Under the pieces are notes generated by a model, which worked only from the letters and a program-made list of their open reading frames with translations, searched no databases and was not told where the DNA came from. Positions 38,640-48,041 of a stretch of DNA of 64,000 nt are shown in pieces. A program made the translations under genes and the position numbers. Source of the DNA: Symbiodinium natans (lineage: Eukaryota > Sar > Dinophyceae > Suessiales > Symbiodiniaceae); contig CAJNDS010001101.1 of NCBI GenBank assembly GCA_905221605.1, positions 273,501 through 337,500 on the forward strand, written 5' to 3'. Positions within the stretch are counted from its first letter, which is position 1. Every line of letters begins with the position of its first letter.

Positions 38640-38705
38640 GTTTAGGGTTTAGGCCCCAAACCCTAAACCCTAAACCCTAAACCCTAAACCCGAAACCCTA
38701 AACTT
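38640..38705. repeat. Head-to-head telomere-like junction
   Basis: TTTGGGGTTTAGGGTTTAGG runs without spacer into CCCCAAACCCTAAACCCTAA and further CCCTAAA units: (TTTAGGG)n joined to (CCCTAAA)n, the polarity expected for two chromosome ends fused end to end. Confidence 0.85.
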
Positions 38706-38837
38706 GCTAAATTGGGTTGCAGGCAACCGCCTCAAGCCCGGAAGTCTATAACAAAAGCCGAGACCCTAGACCGCCTGAAGCCTGACCCTGAACCCTGAAA
38801 CCTAACTTGCCCTAAACCCTAAACCCTAATCCCTCAA

Positions 38838-38968
38838 CCCTGAAACCCTGAAACCCTGAAACCCTGAAACCCTGAAACCCTGAAACCCTGAAACCCTGAA
38901 ACCCTGAAACCCTGAAACCTAAACCCTAAACCCTAAACCCTAAACCCTAAACCCTGACCCTAAACCCT
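38838..38968 (-). repeat. Homogeneous CCCTGAAA array grading into CCCTAAA
   Basis: About ten perfect CCCTGAAA 8-mers (38838-38918), then five CCCTAAA and a CCCTGACCC change. Confidence 0.97.
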
Positions 38969-39070
38969 AAACTTCGGAAGCTCTGCCCTAGCCTGCGCCC
39001 AGCTCAGCTTCTGTGAGCTGCTCCGATTCAGCAGCTCCACGCTGGCCGACTCGTAGAGAAGGTGGTAAGG

Positions 39071-39170
39071 CCTCTTTTGGGGGGAACGGGGTCTAGGGTT
39101 TAGGGTTTAAGGGTTGTTTTCCTCTTTTGGGGGAAACGGGGTCTAGGGTTTAGGGTTTAAGGGTTGTTTT
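39071..39170 (+). repeat. 50-bp tandem duplication including ITS
   Basis: 'cctcttttggggggaacggg' with 'gtctagggtttagggttta' and 'agggttgtttt' starts at 39071 and again at 39121, with one G-to-A change. The telomere-like part was duplicated with its flank. Confidence 0.92.
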
Positions 39171-39427
39171 TTTTGAAAGTGAGTCGGACTTTTGCATATT
39201 GCCTCTGTCCACCCCTTACGAGGCGCTCACTGAACTGAAAGAGCTCCCCACTCACAAGTCGACCGAATATTCACACTTGATGTTATCCGAGAAGAAGTTC
39301 TCAAGGTGGCATCACCTAGAGTTGTACTGATCCACACGGAGCCAAAAAGTCACTGATAGAGAATCATGAGCGTCATCCCGCACCAGCCGCAAGTTGCGCA
39401 GCTTCATTCAGATGACCACACAACGCT

Positions 39428-39640
39428 CTAATACTGGATCGCAGCCTGCCGACCACGTGTCCATTTAACATCCCACCTTGCTACATACTGCTGCTGGAGC
39501 GCGTTCCATCGATCCCGGTTTTGTGCAACTTCTGGCCAGTCTAATCCAGCGGTTTGTGCCACCTGACGCTCGGTATTCGAGGGGTAGAACGATTTGGGGT
39601 GAACTCTTCCAGACACCGGCAAAGCTTGTTGACGACGTTT
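39428..39640 (-). pseudogene. Possible C-terminal tail of a non-LTR reverse transcriptase
   Basis: Minus-strand frame of about 70 codons ending at 39428. It includes RQVAQTAGLDWPEVAQNRD and RWNALQQQYVARWDVKW, then a stop. The pattern 'W-x-x-x-A-x-x-R-x-x-W-x-x-L' resembles the extreme C-terminus of many LINE-type polyproteins ('A-x-DR-x-x-W'). Upstream the frame runs into ITS at about 39640, so any larger element has been cut off. No catalytic motif is present, so this is tentative. Confidence 0.25.
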
Positions 39641-39711
39641 AAGGGTTAAGGGTTTAGGGTTTAGGCGTAAGGGGTTTAGGGTTAAGGATTTACAGCTTAA
39701 GGCACATGTTC

Positions 39712-39815
39712 CCCCCATTTGGGGGGTTTACGATAGATTGGGTCCGTATTTTGCAGGGGATCTCACTATTGGGGGGGTCTATTCTTGGGGTCCCTTATGA
39801 TCGTAAACCCCCCTA
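39712..39815. mobile_element. Family K-like element
   Basis: 'tttggggggtttacgataga', 'gggggggtctattcttgggg' and 'tcccttatgatcgtaaaccc' match family K words at 46905-46990. Confidence 0.5.
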
Positions 39816-39905
39816 CTTCTATAGGCTCCCCGGCACCTCCTAAACAACAAGGGTACCCGTCAAGGAACCCCCAAAACACAAAAGGGCTTCGGGCTCTTGG
39901 GTCTC

Positions 39906-40058
39906 TTAGGGTTTAGGGTTTAGGGGTTTAGGGGTTTAGGGGATTAGGGGTTTAGGGTTTAGGGGTTTAGGGGTTTAGGGGTTTAGGGGTTTAGGGGTTT
40001 AGGGGTTTAGGGGTTTAGGGTTTAGGGTATAGGGTTTAGGGTTTAGGGTTTAGGGTGC
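39906..40058 (+). repeat. TTTAGGGG-rich array
   Basis: About ten TTTAGGGG 8-mers flanked by TTTAGGG units; third such block in the window. Confidence 0.96.
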
Positions 40059-40134
40059 TTATAAGTAGGGATTAGAGTTGGCTAAATTATGGTTGTAACC
40101 TGAGCTAGGGCAGCTATAGCCCTGCTTGGTGTAA

Positions 40135-40199
40135 ACCCTAAACCCTAAACCCTAAACCCTAAACCCGAAACCCTATACCCGAAACCCTAAACCCTAAAC
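40135..40199 (-). repeat. CCCTAAA/CCCGAAA array
   Basis: Nine units. Confidence 0.94.
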
Positions 40200-40321
40200 G
40201 GTCACTTCTCTAAAATATGCTCCCTTTTGGGGTCCTTATTGCAAGGCGGCCCCTCCTATTTCGGGCACCCAGCAAGGCGCATTTCTAGGCCCCCAGTAAT
40301 CCCAGCAACTCCTTAATAACT

Positions 40322-40364
40322 TAGGGTTTAGGGTTTAGGGTTTAGGGTTTAGGGTTTAGGGTTC
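40322..40364 (+). repeat. TTTAGGG array, possibly inside a family I/K element
   Basis: Six units between 'cccagcaactccttaataac' and 'cagttctaataagggaccc', both of which are foldback-element words found elsewhere. Confidence 0.9.
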
Positions 40365-40852
40365 AGTTCTAATAAGGGACCCCCCAAAACAAAAAGGTAA
40401 CAAGGGTCCTACTGGGGGGGGGCCTGGACTGGGAGCTCATGAGCACATACAAGTACGGTTTTAAGGCGGTCAGCTATGGCAAGAACCTGACTTAGGGCAT
40501 TGGCCCTACTCATAAATACCCTAAACCCCGAAGACTATAAACCCCTGAACCCTAAACCGTAAACCCTAAACCCTCAACTCCTGACTTCATGCTTGATATT
40601 GATACTTTGAAGCCCAATTGAGAAAACACGTACTATATTTCACAATAACAACTCACATGCTAAGGCTACTGATAAGCCTAGTACTATACGGAGAACACCC
40701 TGAACCCTGGACCCTAGACCCTGAACCCTAAACCCTAAACCCCAAAGGAAGCAGGGAAGCGAGATTCTAAGGTGCAAGCAGGCCGGCTTCGGCAAACCTC
40801 CCGGGGCAGCGCGGGATATGAGGCCAAGCTTCTGCCATAAAGTCATGTGGGG

Positions 40853-40912
40853 GGTTTAGGGTTTAGGGTTTAGGGTTTAGGGTTTAGGGTTTAACCCTTA
40901 ACCCTACCCCAA
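40853..40912. repeat. TTTAGGG array with head-to-head end
   Basis: Six TTTAGGG followed directly by AACCCTTAACCCTACCCC. Confidence 0.9.
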
Positions 40913-41029
40913 ACCCGGTTCAAAAGAAAAAACGAAACCCTATTCTGGCAATGCAGGCCCCTCTCTTAGAGTTCAAGGGCTTGGTTTGCTCTGCGACGCC
41001 CCAAAGTTTCGTTCAGGCCTACACATAAA

Positions 41030-41310
41030 ATCCTAAACTCTAAAACCCTGCACCCCTAAAGCCCGAAACCCCCGACCCTAAACCCTAAACCCCCTAAACC
41101 CTAAACCCCAAATCCTAAAACCTAAACACTAAACCCCCTAAACCCTGAACCCCAAAGCCTGATCGAACCTTACTGGGTGATGTCTGCTCCAAGGAAGCTC
41201 ATGGACTCCCCCCCTCTCGAATGACTTTTTGGTGTTCTCCCGAAATCCTAAACCTTAAACCCTAAACCCGACACCCGAAAACCTAAACCCTAAGCTCTAT
41301 CCTAAGCTCT
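41030..41310 (-). repeat. Scattered degenerate CCCTAAA words
   Basis: CCCTAAA, TCCTAAA and CCCCTAAA separated by short unique pieces; an old array or arrays. Confidence 0.75.
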
Positions 41311-41379
41311 AAAACCTTGCGCCCGTGTGACAGGTCCTGGGAAGAAGCCGAGAGCGTGGGCTTTTGTAGATGGAGGGTA

Positions 41380-41444
41380 AACCCTAAACCCTAAACCCTA
41401 AACCCTAAACCCTAAACCCTAAACCCTAAACCCTAAACCCTAAA
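41380..41444 (-). repeat. CCCTAAA array
   Basis: Nine perfect units. Confidence 0.97.
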
Positions 41445-41534
41445 TCTTACACACCCTCAGAGGGCACCCCGTGTCTGAGGTCCCAGCGACTCGAGAGCGA
41501 AAATCAGCTGAGGGGAGGAGAAATCCTTGACCGA

Positions 41535-41685
41535 GATGGCCACCTGCTTGGAGGTTCATGGTAGGTTTAGGGTTTAGGGTTTAGGGTTTAGGGTTTAAGG
41601 TTTAGGGTTTAGGGTCAATTGCAACTGTACTTGAAACCCACTTTAAGCCCCTTAAGTGCTAGAATGTTGTTCTGATGGCCACCTG
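41535..41685. mobile_element. Half family B element with TTTAGGG array, flanked by a 12-bp direct repeat
   Basis: 'gatggccacctg' occurs at 41535-41546 and 41674-41685. Between them lie the left arm of family B ('cttggaggttcatggta'), a TTTAGGG array (41564-41615), then the continuation of the same B arm ('caattgcaactgtacttg'). The right half of B is absent. About ten bases of B ('cttactaac') are replaced by the array. Confidence 0.85.
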
Positions 41686-41729
41686 ATGGAGTGGAAGAGC
41701 TGAAGGCGTTTTGTGCTTGGGGTTTGGAG

Positions 41730-41828
41730 TTTAGGGTTTAGGGTTTAGGGTTTAGGGTTTAGGGTTTAGGGATTAGGGATGTTTAGGGTTTAGGGTTTAG
41801 GGTTTAGGGTTTAGGGTTTAGGGTTAGG
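41730..41828 (+). repeat. TTTAGGG array
   Basis: About thirteen units, interrupted once by 'gattagggatg'. Confidence 0.96.
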
Positions 41829-41920
41829 GTGCGGAGTGCTTTGTGAAAGCCTAGGTTCCTTTCTTGGTGCTTGAGGGCCTCATCCCAGGGAAGAGATTCT
41901 CTAGCCTCAGTGTGGGCCTT

Positions 41921-42135
41921 CCCCAAAGGCTCCAATGTAGTTCCTTTTTGGGTTAGTTAGCTAGACCCGGGAGTAGCCTAGGAATAAAAAGGGTGCCCTT
42001 CTTGGTTTTAAGGGGATTGTCGGGGAACCCCAACCCTAAAAGAAGGAAAAAAGGGCCTACTCCCGGTCCTGGTTAGTCTTAGGGGATTCGAGTACACTAT
42101 CCCAAAAAGGCACTACATAGGAGCCTTTGGGTATG
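41921..42135. mobile_element. Family H element containing a nested family D element
   Basis: 'ccccaaaggctccaatgtag' and 'ttcctttttgggttag' form the left part of H; 'cttaggggattcgagtacac' and 'tacataggagcctttgggta' form the right part. The D element occupies 41964-42068. Removing it restores the H order seen at 60235-60329. Confidence 0.85.
41964..42068. mobile_element. Foldback element family D, reference copy
   Basis: 'gacccgggagtagcctagg' then 'aataaaaagggtgcccttc' on the left, 'gaaggaaaaaagggcctact' and CCCGGTC on the right. The interior has 'ttaaggggattgtcgggga'. Confidence 0.9.
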
Positions 42136-42294
42136 GCCTACTCTGGGCAGCGGTCAGGCTTGTGGCTCTTCAGCCCTAAATCTGGGTTTAAGGTTTAGGG
42201 TTTAGGGTTCAGGCTTCAAGGTACACGGGTAGAGAAAGGCATAGGTGGAGAAGGTTGAGGAAGGCTCTACATCATGTAGTTTTCTGGGGCTAGC

Positions 42295-42350
42295 TATAGC
42301 GGATTTTCGTCTAGTACCCGAAGAAGGTGCCATGTAGGAGCCTTTAGGAA
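42295..42350. mobile_element. Family H fragment
   Basis: 'gaagaaggtgccatgtagga' and GCCTTTAGG match the right end of H only. Confidence 0.5.
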
Positions 42351-43084
42351 ACGTGAAATGGGGCCCCTATAAAACATTGAATTTATATACAAAGATTCGG
42401 GCCACCGTGTTCCTGAAAATTATCTCCTGACTCATCACCAACCACAGAGAACCCGAAGCCCAAAACTCTAAACTTAAACAACAAAAACCGTGAATTTGCA
42501 ATCCCGGACAGAAGGCCCGGAACCTAGAAGGCTTGTGATATGCTTGTTTTGTCGGGAGCCCATGCTCAAAGCCGCGCAGAAGATTCAGCAACCAGTGTGC
42601 GCTGGGAAAGGAAGCCTTACCATACTTACTAAGCGAGTCTAGACTTGCGGATGTTATAACAGGTGGGTTCGGGGGACTCCCTACAGAGCTTGCGACTCGC
42701 TATGGTGCCGGGTGTAGCGGTTTAGGGTTTAGGGCTGTCTGGGACTGGAAGTTCATGAGTGTCGGGTGTGTGACCACAAACTTAGGGTTCAACCCAGCTG
42801 AAGCCCAACGGCATTCGTCCAGGTGGCCTGAACTAGGAAAACCCTGAACACCCTGTGAAATAGTCGTATATATGATCCTCTTGTATGGGGGGACATATAT
42901 AAAATGTCCCAAGGGCGCTGTCCAGAAGCCCTGAATTCTGAAACCACAGCTGGGAACAAAGTTAAGGGAACCTCCCTTCCTGAAGTAAGGACCCTAAACA
43001 AGCCCCCTAGAGCCTAAGCCCTGATACTTTTAGGCTTGAGAGTGTGGGCTTGACAAATTCGCTTAGGCATGGATGGGCAAAGTT
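42350..43084. other. ITS-poor sequence, no gene recognised
   Basis: About 730 bp with one short TTTAGGG (42720-42735). Minus-strand frames at 42367-42591 and 42700-43001 show no known motif. It leads into the duplicated block. Confidence 0.4.
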
Positions 43085-43784
43085 GCGGAAGGCCTCCCCT
43101 TCTCTGCAGCCACGAGCACCGAATACGCACAACGGCCACCGAGCCGACGCGTATCCGGACCACTCCCCAGCAGGCGCGTTAGCTCATGCCCCGCAGTTGC
43201 AAGACCGCCCTGCTGTCATACGTTCAGCCTCCAACAACGCGTTGGCCCCAAAGAGTGGCGCCGAGGCCAAAGCTAGCCCAGCTGCAAGCAGCGCCCCACA
43301 CCCGGCCAGCGGTGTGAAGGATCACAGCGATGTAAAAGAGGCTCTGTGATCCTCTGGGTCAGGCGAAAGGCAAGAAGAGCATTCTTCCTCAGTGACGCGG
43401 CTAGGCCACTGCATGCGGCACCTGTACAATTGCTGGAGGCTCTGCGGTGGGTAGAGTAAGGTGTATATATGTGCGGCTACTGCAGGCTGTCAGACTATCA
43501 ATGCTAATAACCTCGTGCATGAGATCAGCATGCCTTTTGCATCGAAAGCGAGGAAGCCACAACGCGCTGCATTACCCGCAACACACACACACACAGACGC
43601 ACGGACGCACAGCCGCACACACGCATGAACGTGAGCCCCCACACACACACACGGTGTGGCACTGAGCCTTCAGAGTGCAACAACTGGGACGCAACAGCAA
43701 CTCTCATGCTTCAGAGAAAAGGTCGATCAATGCCAACGTTAAGCTCGCACGAGAAATCCTACGTCCGCCCAAACCCCTATGGGT
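43085..43784 (+). repeat. Segmental duplication, copy 1
   Basis: Shares 'ccactccccagcaggcgcgt' through 'aaaagaggctctgtgatcct' with copies 2-4. A plus-strand frame (43044-43349) reads through the shared part, including NNALAPKSGAEAKASPAASS, and is the same frame as in copies 2 and 4. It is Ala/Ser/Pro-rich with no recognised domain. Followed by a CA/CACGCA microsatellite (43580-43655). Confidence 0.85.
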
Positions 43785-44362
43785 GCTGAAAAAGCCTTCC
43801 CTCCTTGCATGCCCCCTCTCTGGCAACAGAGATTGAGATGCTCAGCCATTGGCCAGCCACGAACACCGAATACGCACAACGGCCACCGAGCCGACGCGTA
43901 TCCAGACCACTCCCCAGCAGGCGCGTTAGCTCATGCCCTGCAGTTGCAAGACCGCCCTGCTGTCATACGTTCAGCCTCCAACAACGCGTTGGCCCCAAAG
44001 AGTGGCGCCGAGGCCAAAGCTAGCCCAGCTGCAAGCAGCGCCCCACACCCGGCCAGCGGTGTGAAGGATCACAGCGATGTAAAAGAGGCTCTGTGATCCT
44101 CTGGGTCAGGCGAAATACAAGACAAGCATTCTCGGCTGGGCCACTGCTCATTCGTTCGCAAAGTCTTTTGCGTCAACATTGCTGAGGAAGCTGCAACACG
44201 CTTACTTACCCACAGCACACAACACACACACACACACGGTGTGGTCCTGAGCCTTCGGGGCACGACAACTGGGACTCAACTGCACTTCTCATGCTTCATA
44301 GCAAAGGTCGATTAATGCCAACGTCAAGCTCGCACGAGAATACTTAACTCTGCCTTATGAGA
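43785..44362 (+). repeat. Segmental duplication, copy 2
   Basis: Begins 'gctgaaaaagccttccctcc'. Over the shared core it differs from copy 1 by only a few bases. The same 62-codon tail frame is open (ending at 44096). CA repeat at 44218-44238. Confidence 0.88.
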
Positions 44363-45244
44363 GCTGAAAAAGCCTTCCCTCCTTGCATGCCCATTCTTTG
44401 GCAACAGAGATTGAGATGCTCAGCCAATAGGCTGAGCCACTTGCACCAGACAAGCACAACGAACCGTGCCGACACTGGTCTGGACCACTCCCCAGCAGGC
44501 GCGTAAGCTCATGCCCCGCAGTTGCAAGACTGCCCTGCTGTCATACGTTCAGCCTCCAACAACGCGTTGGCCCCAAAGAGTGGCGCCGAGGCCAAAGCTA
44601 GCCCAGCTGCAAGCAGCGCCCCACACCCGGCCAGCGGTGTGAAGGATCACAGCGATGTAAAAGAGGCTCTGTGATCCTCTGGGTCAGGCGAAATACAAGA
44701 CAAGCATTCTCCTCAGTGACGCGGCTAGGCCACTGCATGCGGCACCTGTACAATTGCTGGAGGCTCTGCGGTGGGTGAGGCAGGTGTGGCTGCTGCAAAC
44801 TGTCAGTCTAACTATCAAGCTACTGCTAATGGCCACCTACATTTGTTCAGGAACTAGACCCAGGAGTAACCTAGGAATGAAAAGGGTGTTCTTTTTGGTT
44901 TAAAGGGGGTTCGAAGGGAACCTAAACCCTAAAAAACGTGGAATAGTGGCCCACTCCGGGTCCTAGTTTTCTTGCAGAAAGAGCTATGCGTAGCAAAGCG
45001 GGGCGAGAAGATATCACCAAGGGATGCCACAGCCTGCACCTGCCTGCACTACATGCCAAGCTAAACGCACACACACACACACACCTGAGATACCCTGAGC
45101 CTTCATGCGGTTTAGGGTTTTAGAGTTTATAGGGTTTAGGGAAAACTGGGACACAGCAGCATGCATGCACAAAGAACATCGACCAATGCCAACGGCAACC
45201 TCGCACGAGAATACCTAAGTCCGCCGTGATTAAACCTAATCAGA
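44363..45244 (+). repeat. Segmental duplication, copy 3, with inserted family D element and ITS
   Basis: Core at about 44480-44690. The shared frame is interrupted by an in-frame TAA ('gcaggcgcgtaagctc'), which argues against selection on that peptide. The unit is lengthened by a family D element (44867-44962) and a degenerate TTTAGGG stretch (45109-45140). Confidence 0.87.
44867..44962. mobile_element. Foldback element family D inside duplication copy 3
   Basis: Starts 'gacccaggagtaacctagg', ends 'ggcccactccgggtc'. Flanked by CTA on both sides, a candidate 3-bp target duplication. Absent from copies 1, 2 and 4, so it was inserted after duplication or lost elsewhere. Confidence 0.85.
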
Positions 45245-45560
45245 GCTGAAAAAGCCTTCCCTCCTTGCATGCCCCCTTTCTGGCAGATTGAGATGCTCAG
45301 CCAATAGGCTAGCCACTTGCACCAGACAAGCACAACGAACCGAGTCGACGTTGGTCTGGACCACTCCCCAGCAGGCGCGTTAGCTCATGCCCCGCAGTTG
45401 CAAGACTGCCCTGCTGTCATACGTTCAGCCTCCAACAACGCGTTGGCCCCAAAGAGTGGCGCTGAGGCCAAAGCTAGCCTAGCTGCAAGCAGCGCCCCAC
45501 ACCCGGCCAACGGTGTGAAGGAACACAGTGATAATGTCGGAGGCTCTGTGCTCCCCTGGG
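45245..45560 (+). repeat. Segmental duplication, copy 4 (truncated)
   Basis: Begins with the same 'gctgaaaaagccttccctcc'; similarity stops near 'ggaggctctgtgctcccc'. The frame 45317-45634 is open but diverges after the core. Confidence 0.85.
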
Positions 45561-45599
45561 TAGGGCAAACATGGTCAACGAGCAACTGCCTACGACATC

Positions 45600-46220
45600 T
45601 TCTTCAAAGGGTACTATGTTCCCGATCCTATTAGAATAAGGGGGCGAACATCCCAACCCCAAACCCCTAGACCCGGGAGCCCTATAAGCCCTAAACCCTG
45701 AACCCTAAACCCTAAACCCTATATCAGCTGATCACGAGGGTGTCATTCTGAAGTTGCATCGAGCACAAGCCATGATGCCAAGACCATCCGCGACTGCCAT
45801 GTTTAGGGTTTAGGGCTTAGGGTTTAGGGTTTAGGGATATTTGCCTAATAGTTATGAGCAAGAATAGCCCGGAAAAGATTCCTAAGTAGACTCCTCTTAA
45901 ACCCAAGAAGGCAGAATGTGAAGTATCCCAGCCCTAAACCCTAAACCCTCAACCCTCAACCAGGGCCGACCTAGTAGGGAGGGGCCTCCGTAGTTGCAAG
46001 TAGAGCTTATAAACCTCCGAACCTACAAGGAGGGGCCCCCTAGTTTATAAGCAGAGTATCAAGGACCCGAAGTTAGGTTAGAAGCCAAAATTAGGTCATA
46101 AGTCCCTTAACTATAGTTAGAATAGTACGGGGCCCCCTCGTTGTAGCTTATCAGTCCCGAAGATATTGTGACTATAGAATCCAGGGGGCCACCCCTTCGT
46201 AAACCTCAAATTTAGGGTTT
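45600..46220. other. Mixed region: family A right arm, short ITS, unclassified inverted repeats
   Basis: 'agaataagggggcgaacatc' and CCCAACCCC (45628-45658) is an isolated family A right arm, joined to CCCTAAA (45690-45722). At 45965-46200, 'gggaggggcctccgtagtt', 'gaggggccccctagtttata' and 'ggggccccctcgttgtag' recur in both orientations, a further foldback element that I cannot delimit. Confidence 0.5.
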
Positions 46221-46836
46221 AGGGCTTAGGGTTCAAAAGTGGCCTAAGTGTAACTGAATGGGGTATTTGGGGTAGAAGGGCTTTCAGGTTGCGGTTTGGG
46301 GTTTAATTAGAACGGTTGTCTTGATAAGCTTGCAGAACTCGCATTGTTGGGGGTTGTAGGAGACAATCCTTGCAATTACTTGTGCCTTTGTATTACACCC
46401 TAAGCTTACGTAGGGCCTAGGGTACCTAATGTGAGACCTTCCGGAAGGGACCTGGTTGCTTTAAATCCGGCTTCCCCATCTGAGTAGCTTGGCAATAGAA
46501 CCCTTAAACATAAACCTAAAACCCTAATGTAGGGGCCTTGATAATTTCAATAGGGTTTTGGGTTGTTGTAGGGAAGTTGAAAGCAAAAGGACCCAGAAAA
46601 CAAAGCCTTGGACAACTTTCAGTGGGAAGACACTTCTACGTATTGGCCTAGCATTCATGAGGGTTTTGGGATTCGGGTCTTGGGCTTCTAAACCCTAAAC
46701 CCTAAAGCCTAAACCCTAAACAACCCCAGAAACCCTATGTATCAGCCCTAACTCTTCGTCTCCGCCAAGGCATGTAAGAGAGCCATCCTGTGGCTCGAAT
46801 TGTTGTTGCACTTTTTTTTGTTGTTTATATTTTCAT

Positions 46837-46888
46837 TTTTTGGGGTTTAGGGTTTAGGGTGTTTAGGGTTTAGGGTTTAGGGTTTAGG
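46837..46888 (+). repeat. TTTAGGG array
   Basis: Six units with one slip, following poly-T 'tttttttgttgtttat'. Confidence 0.93.
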
Positions 46889-46904
46889 GATAATTAGGGC
46901 TACC

Positions 46905-46990
46905 TTCTTGGGGTCCTCATTATGGGGGAATCCTACACTATTTGGGGCTTTGTATTTGGGGTCCCTTATGTTCGTAAATTCCCCTGGGGT
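46905..46990. mobile_element. Foldback element family K
   Basis: 'ggggtcctcattatggggga', 'atcctacactatttggggct', 'ttggggtcccttatgttcgt'. Best match is 11398-11510. Confidence 0.6.
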
Positions 46991-47184
46991 ATACGAGCCA
47001 TAAACTTGGCCACAACTGGAGGTCTTTAGATCCACAAGCAACGTTCCCAACGATCCTTGGAAAAAAATGCCGGATATGGCTTATAGGGCTTAGGGATTAG
47101 GGCTGATATATGGCTTGGGGCTTGGAGTTTTCGCTCAGGGCCTCAACCCCAAATCCCAAACCCTAAACCTTCCACACTAATCCC

Positions 47185-47248
47185 TCCCCCTAATATAACC
47201 CCCCCCCCCCCCCCCCCCCCCTACCCCCGAACATTAAACACACCCCCC

Positions 47249-47282
<34 letters not shown>

Positions 47283-47365
47283 TATGGTTATATTATAGTA
47301 TAATGGGGGGGTATTTAATGTTAGGGGGTAGGGGGGGGGGGATTTAATGTTAGGGGGAGGGGACT
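47185..47365. repeat. Inverted repeat with very long poly-C tracts
   Basis: C23 at 47199-47221 and C33 at 47250-47282. They are flanked by 'ccccctaatataac' and 'gaacattaaacac' on the left, mirrored by 'ggttatattatag' and 'tatttaatgttaggggg' (twice) on the right. The longest homopolymers in the window. Confidence 0.92.
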
Positions 47366-47455
47366 ACTACCCCTCGAACCAGATGCTTCGCCCCACCTGG
47401 TCTCCAATGCGCTCGACCACGTCCAGCCTGCAATCTGGGCTTACAGGGTTTATGA

Positions 47456-47562
47456 AGGTTTAGGGTTTAGGGTTTAGGGTTTAGGGTTTAGGGTTTAGGG
47501 TTTAGGGTTTAGGGTTTAGGGTTTAGGGTTAGGGTTTAGGGTTTAGGGTTCAGGGTTTCAGG
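47456..47562 (+). repeat. TTTAGGG array
   Basis: About fourteen units with terminal TTCAGGG variants. Confidence 0.97.
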
Positions 47563-47721
47563 GTTCGGCTTCACCTGGAGGCCATAGAGTGTATAGTTCC
47601 TGTGGAGGGTCGGTATAGGGCATTTTCGAATGCTACCATAAACGTATCACACGAAAGCCTTTAGCGGAGCCGTTAGGTAGGGTATACATATATATACACA
47701 TATATATATGTATATATACAC

Positions 47722-47828
47722 ATATGGGGGTTTATGAAAATGGGGTCCGCTAAAATACACCCCCCCCCCCCCCCGTAGGATTCCTTGATAATAAGGACCC
47801 CAACAAGGTACACCCATTTCGGAAACTT
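47722..47828. mobile_element. Family K element without ITS
   Basis: 'tatgggggtttatgaaaatg', 'gtaggattccttgataataa', 'ggaccccaacaaggtacacc'. Holds a C14 run instead of telomere-like DNA. Confidence 0.6.
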
Positions 47829-47855
47829 AGGGTTTAGGGTTTGGGGTTTAACCTC

Positions 47856-47930
47856 TGGCAGCCAAGTAGCCATATTAGAATGAGGGTACCCTTCTTGGGG
47901 GCCTGGTTTCGTAAAGGAACCCTAAACCCT
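47856..47930. mobile_element. Family I left arm truncated by CCCTAAA array
   Basis: 'ggcagccaagtagccatatt' and 'tgagggtacccttcttgggg' (left I), then 'gtaaaggaaccctaaaccc', where family I would continue 'gggaaccttgaaccc'. The CCCTAAA array starts inside the shared 'ggaacc' word; the right arm is missing. Confidence 0.75.
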
Positions 47931-48041
47931 AAACCCGAAACCCTGAACCCTAAACCCTAAACCCTAAACCCTAAACCCTAAACCCTAAACCCTAAACCCT
48001 AAACCCTAAACCCTAAACCCTAAACCCTAAACCCTAAACCC
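47929..48041 (-). repeat. Long CCCTAAA array
   Basis: About sixteen units. Confidence 0.98.
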
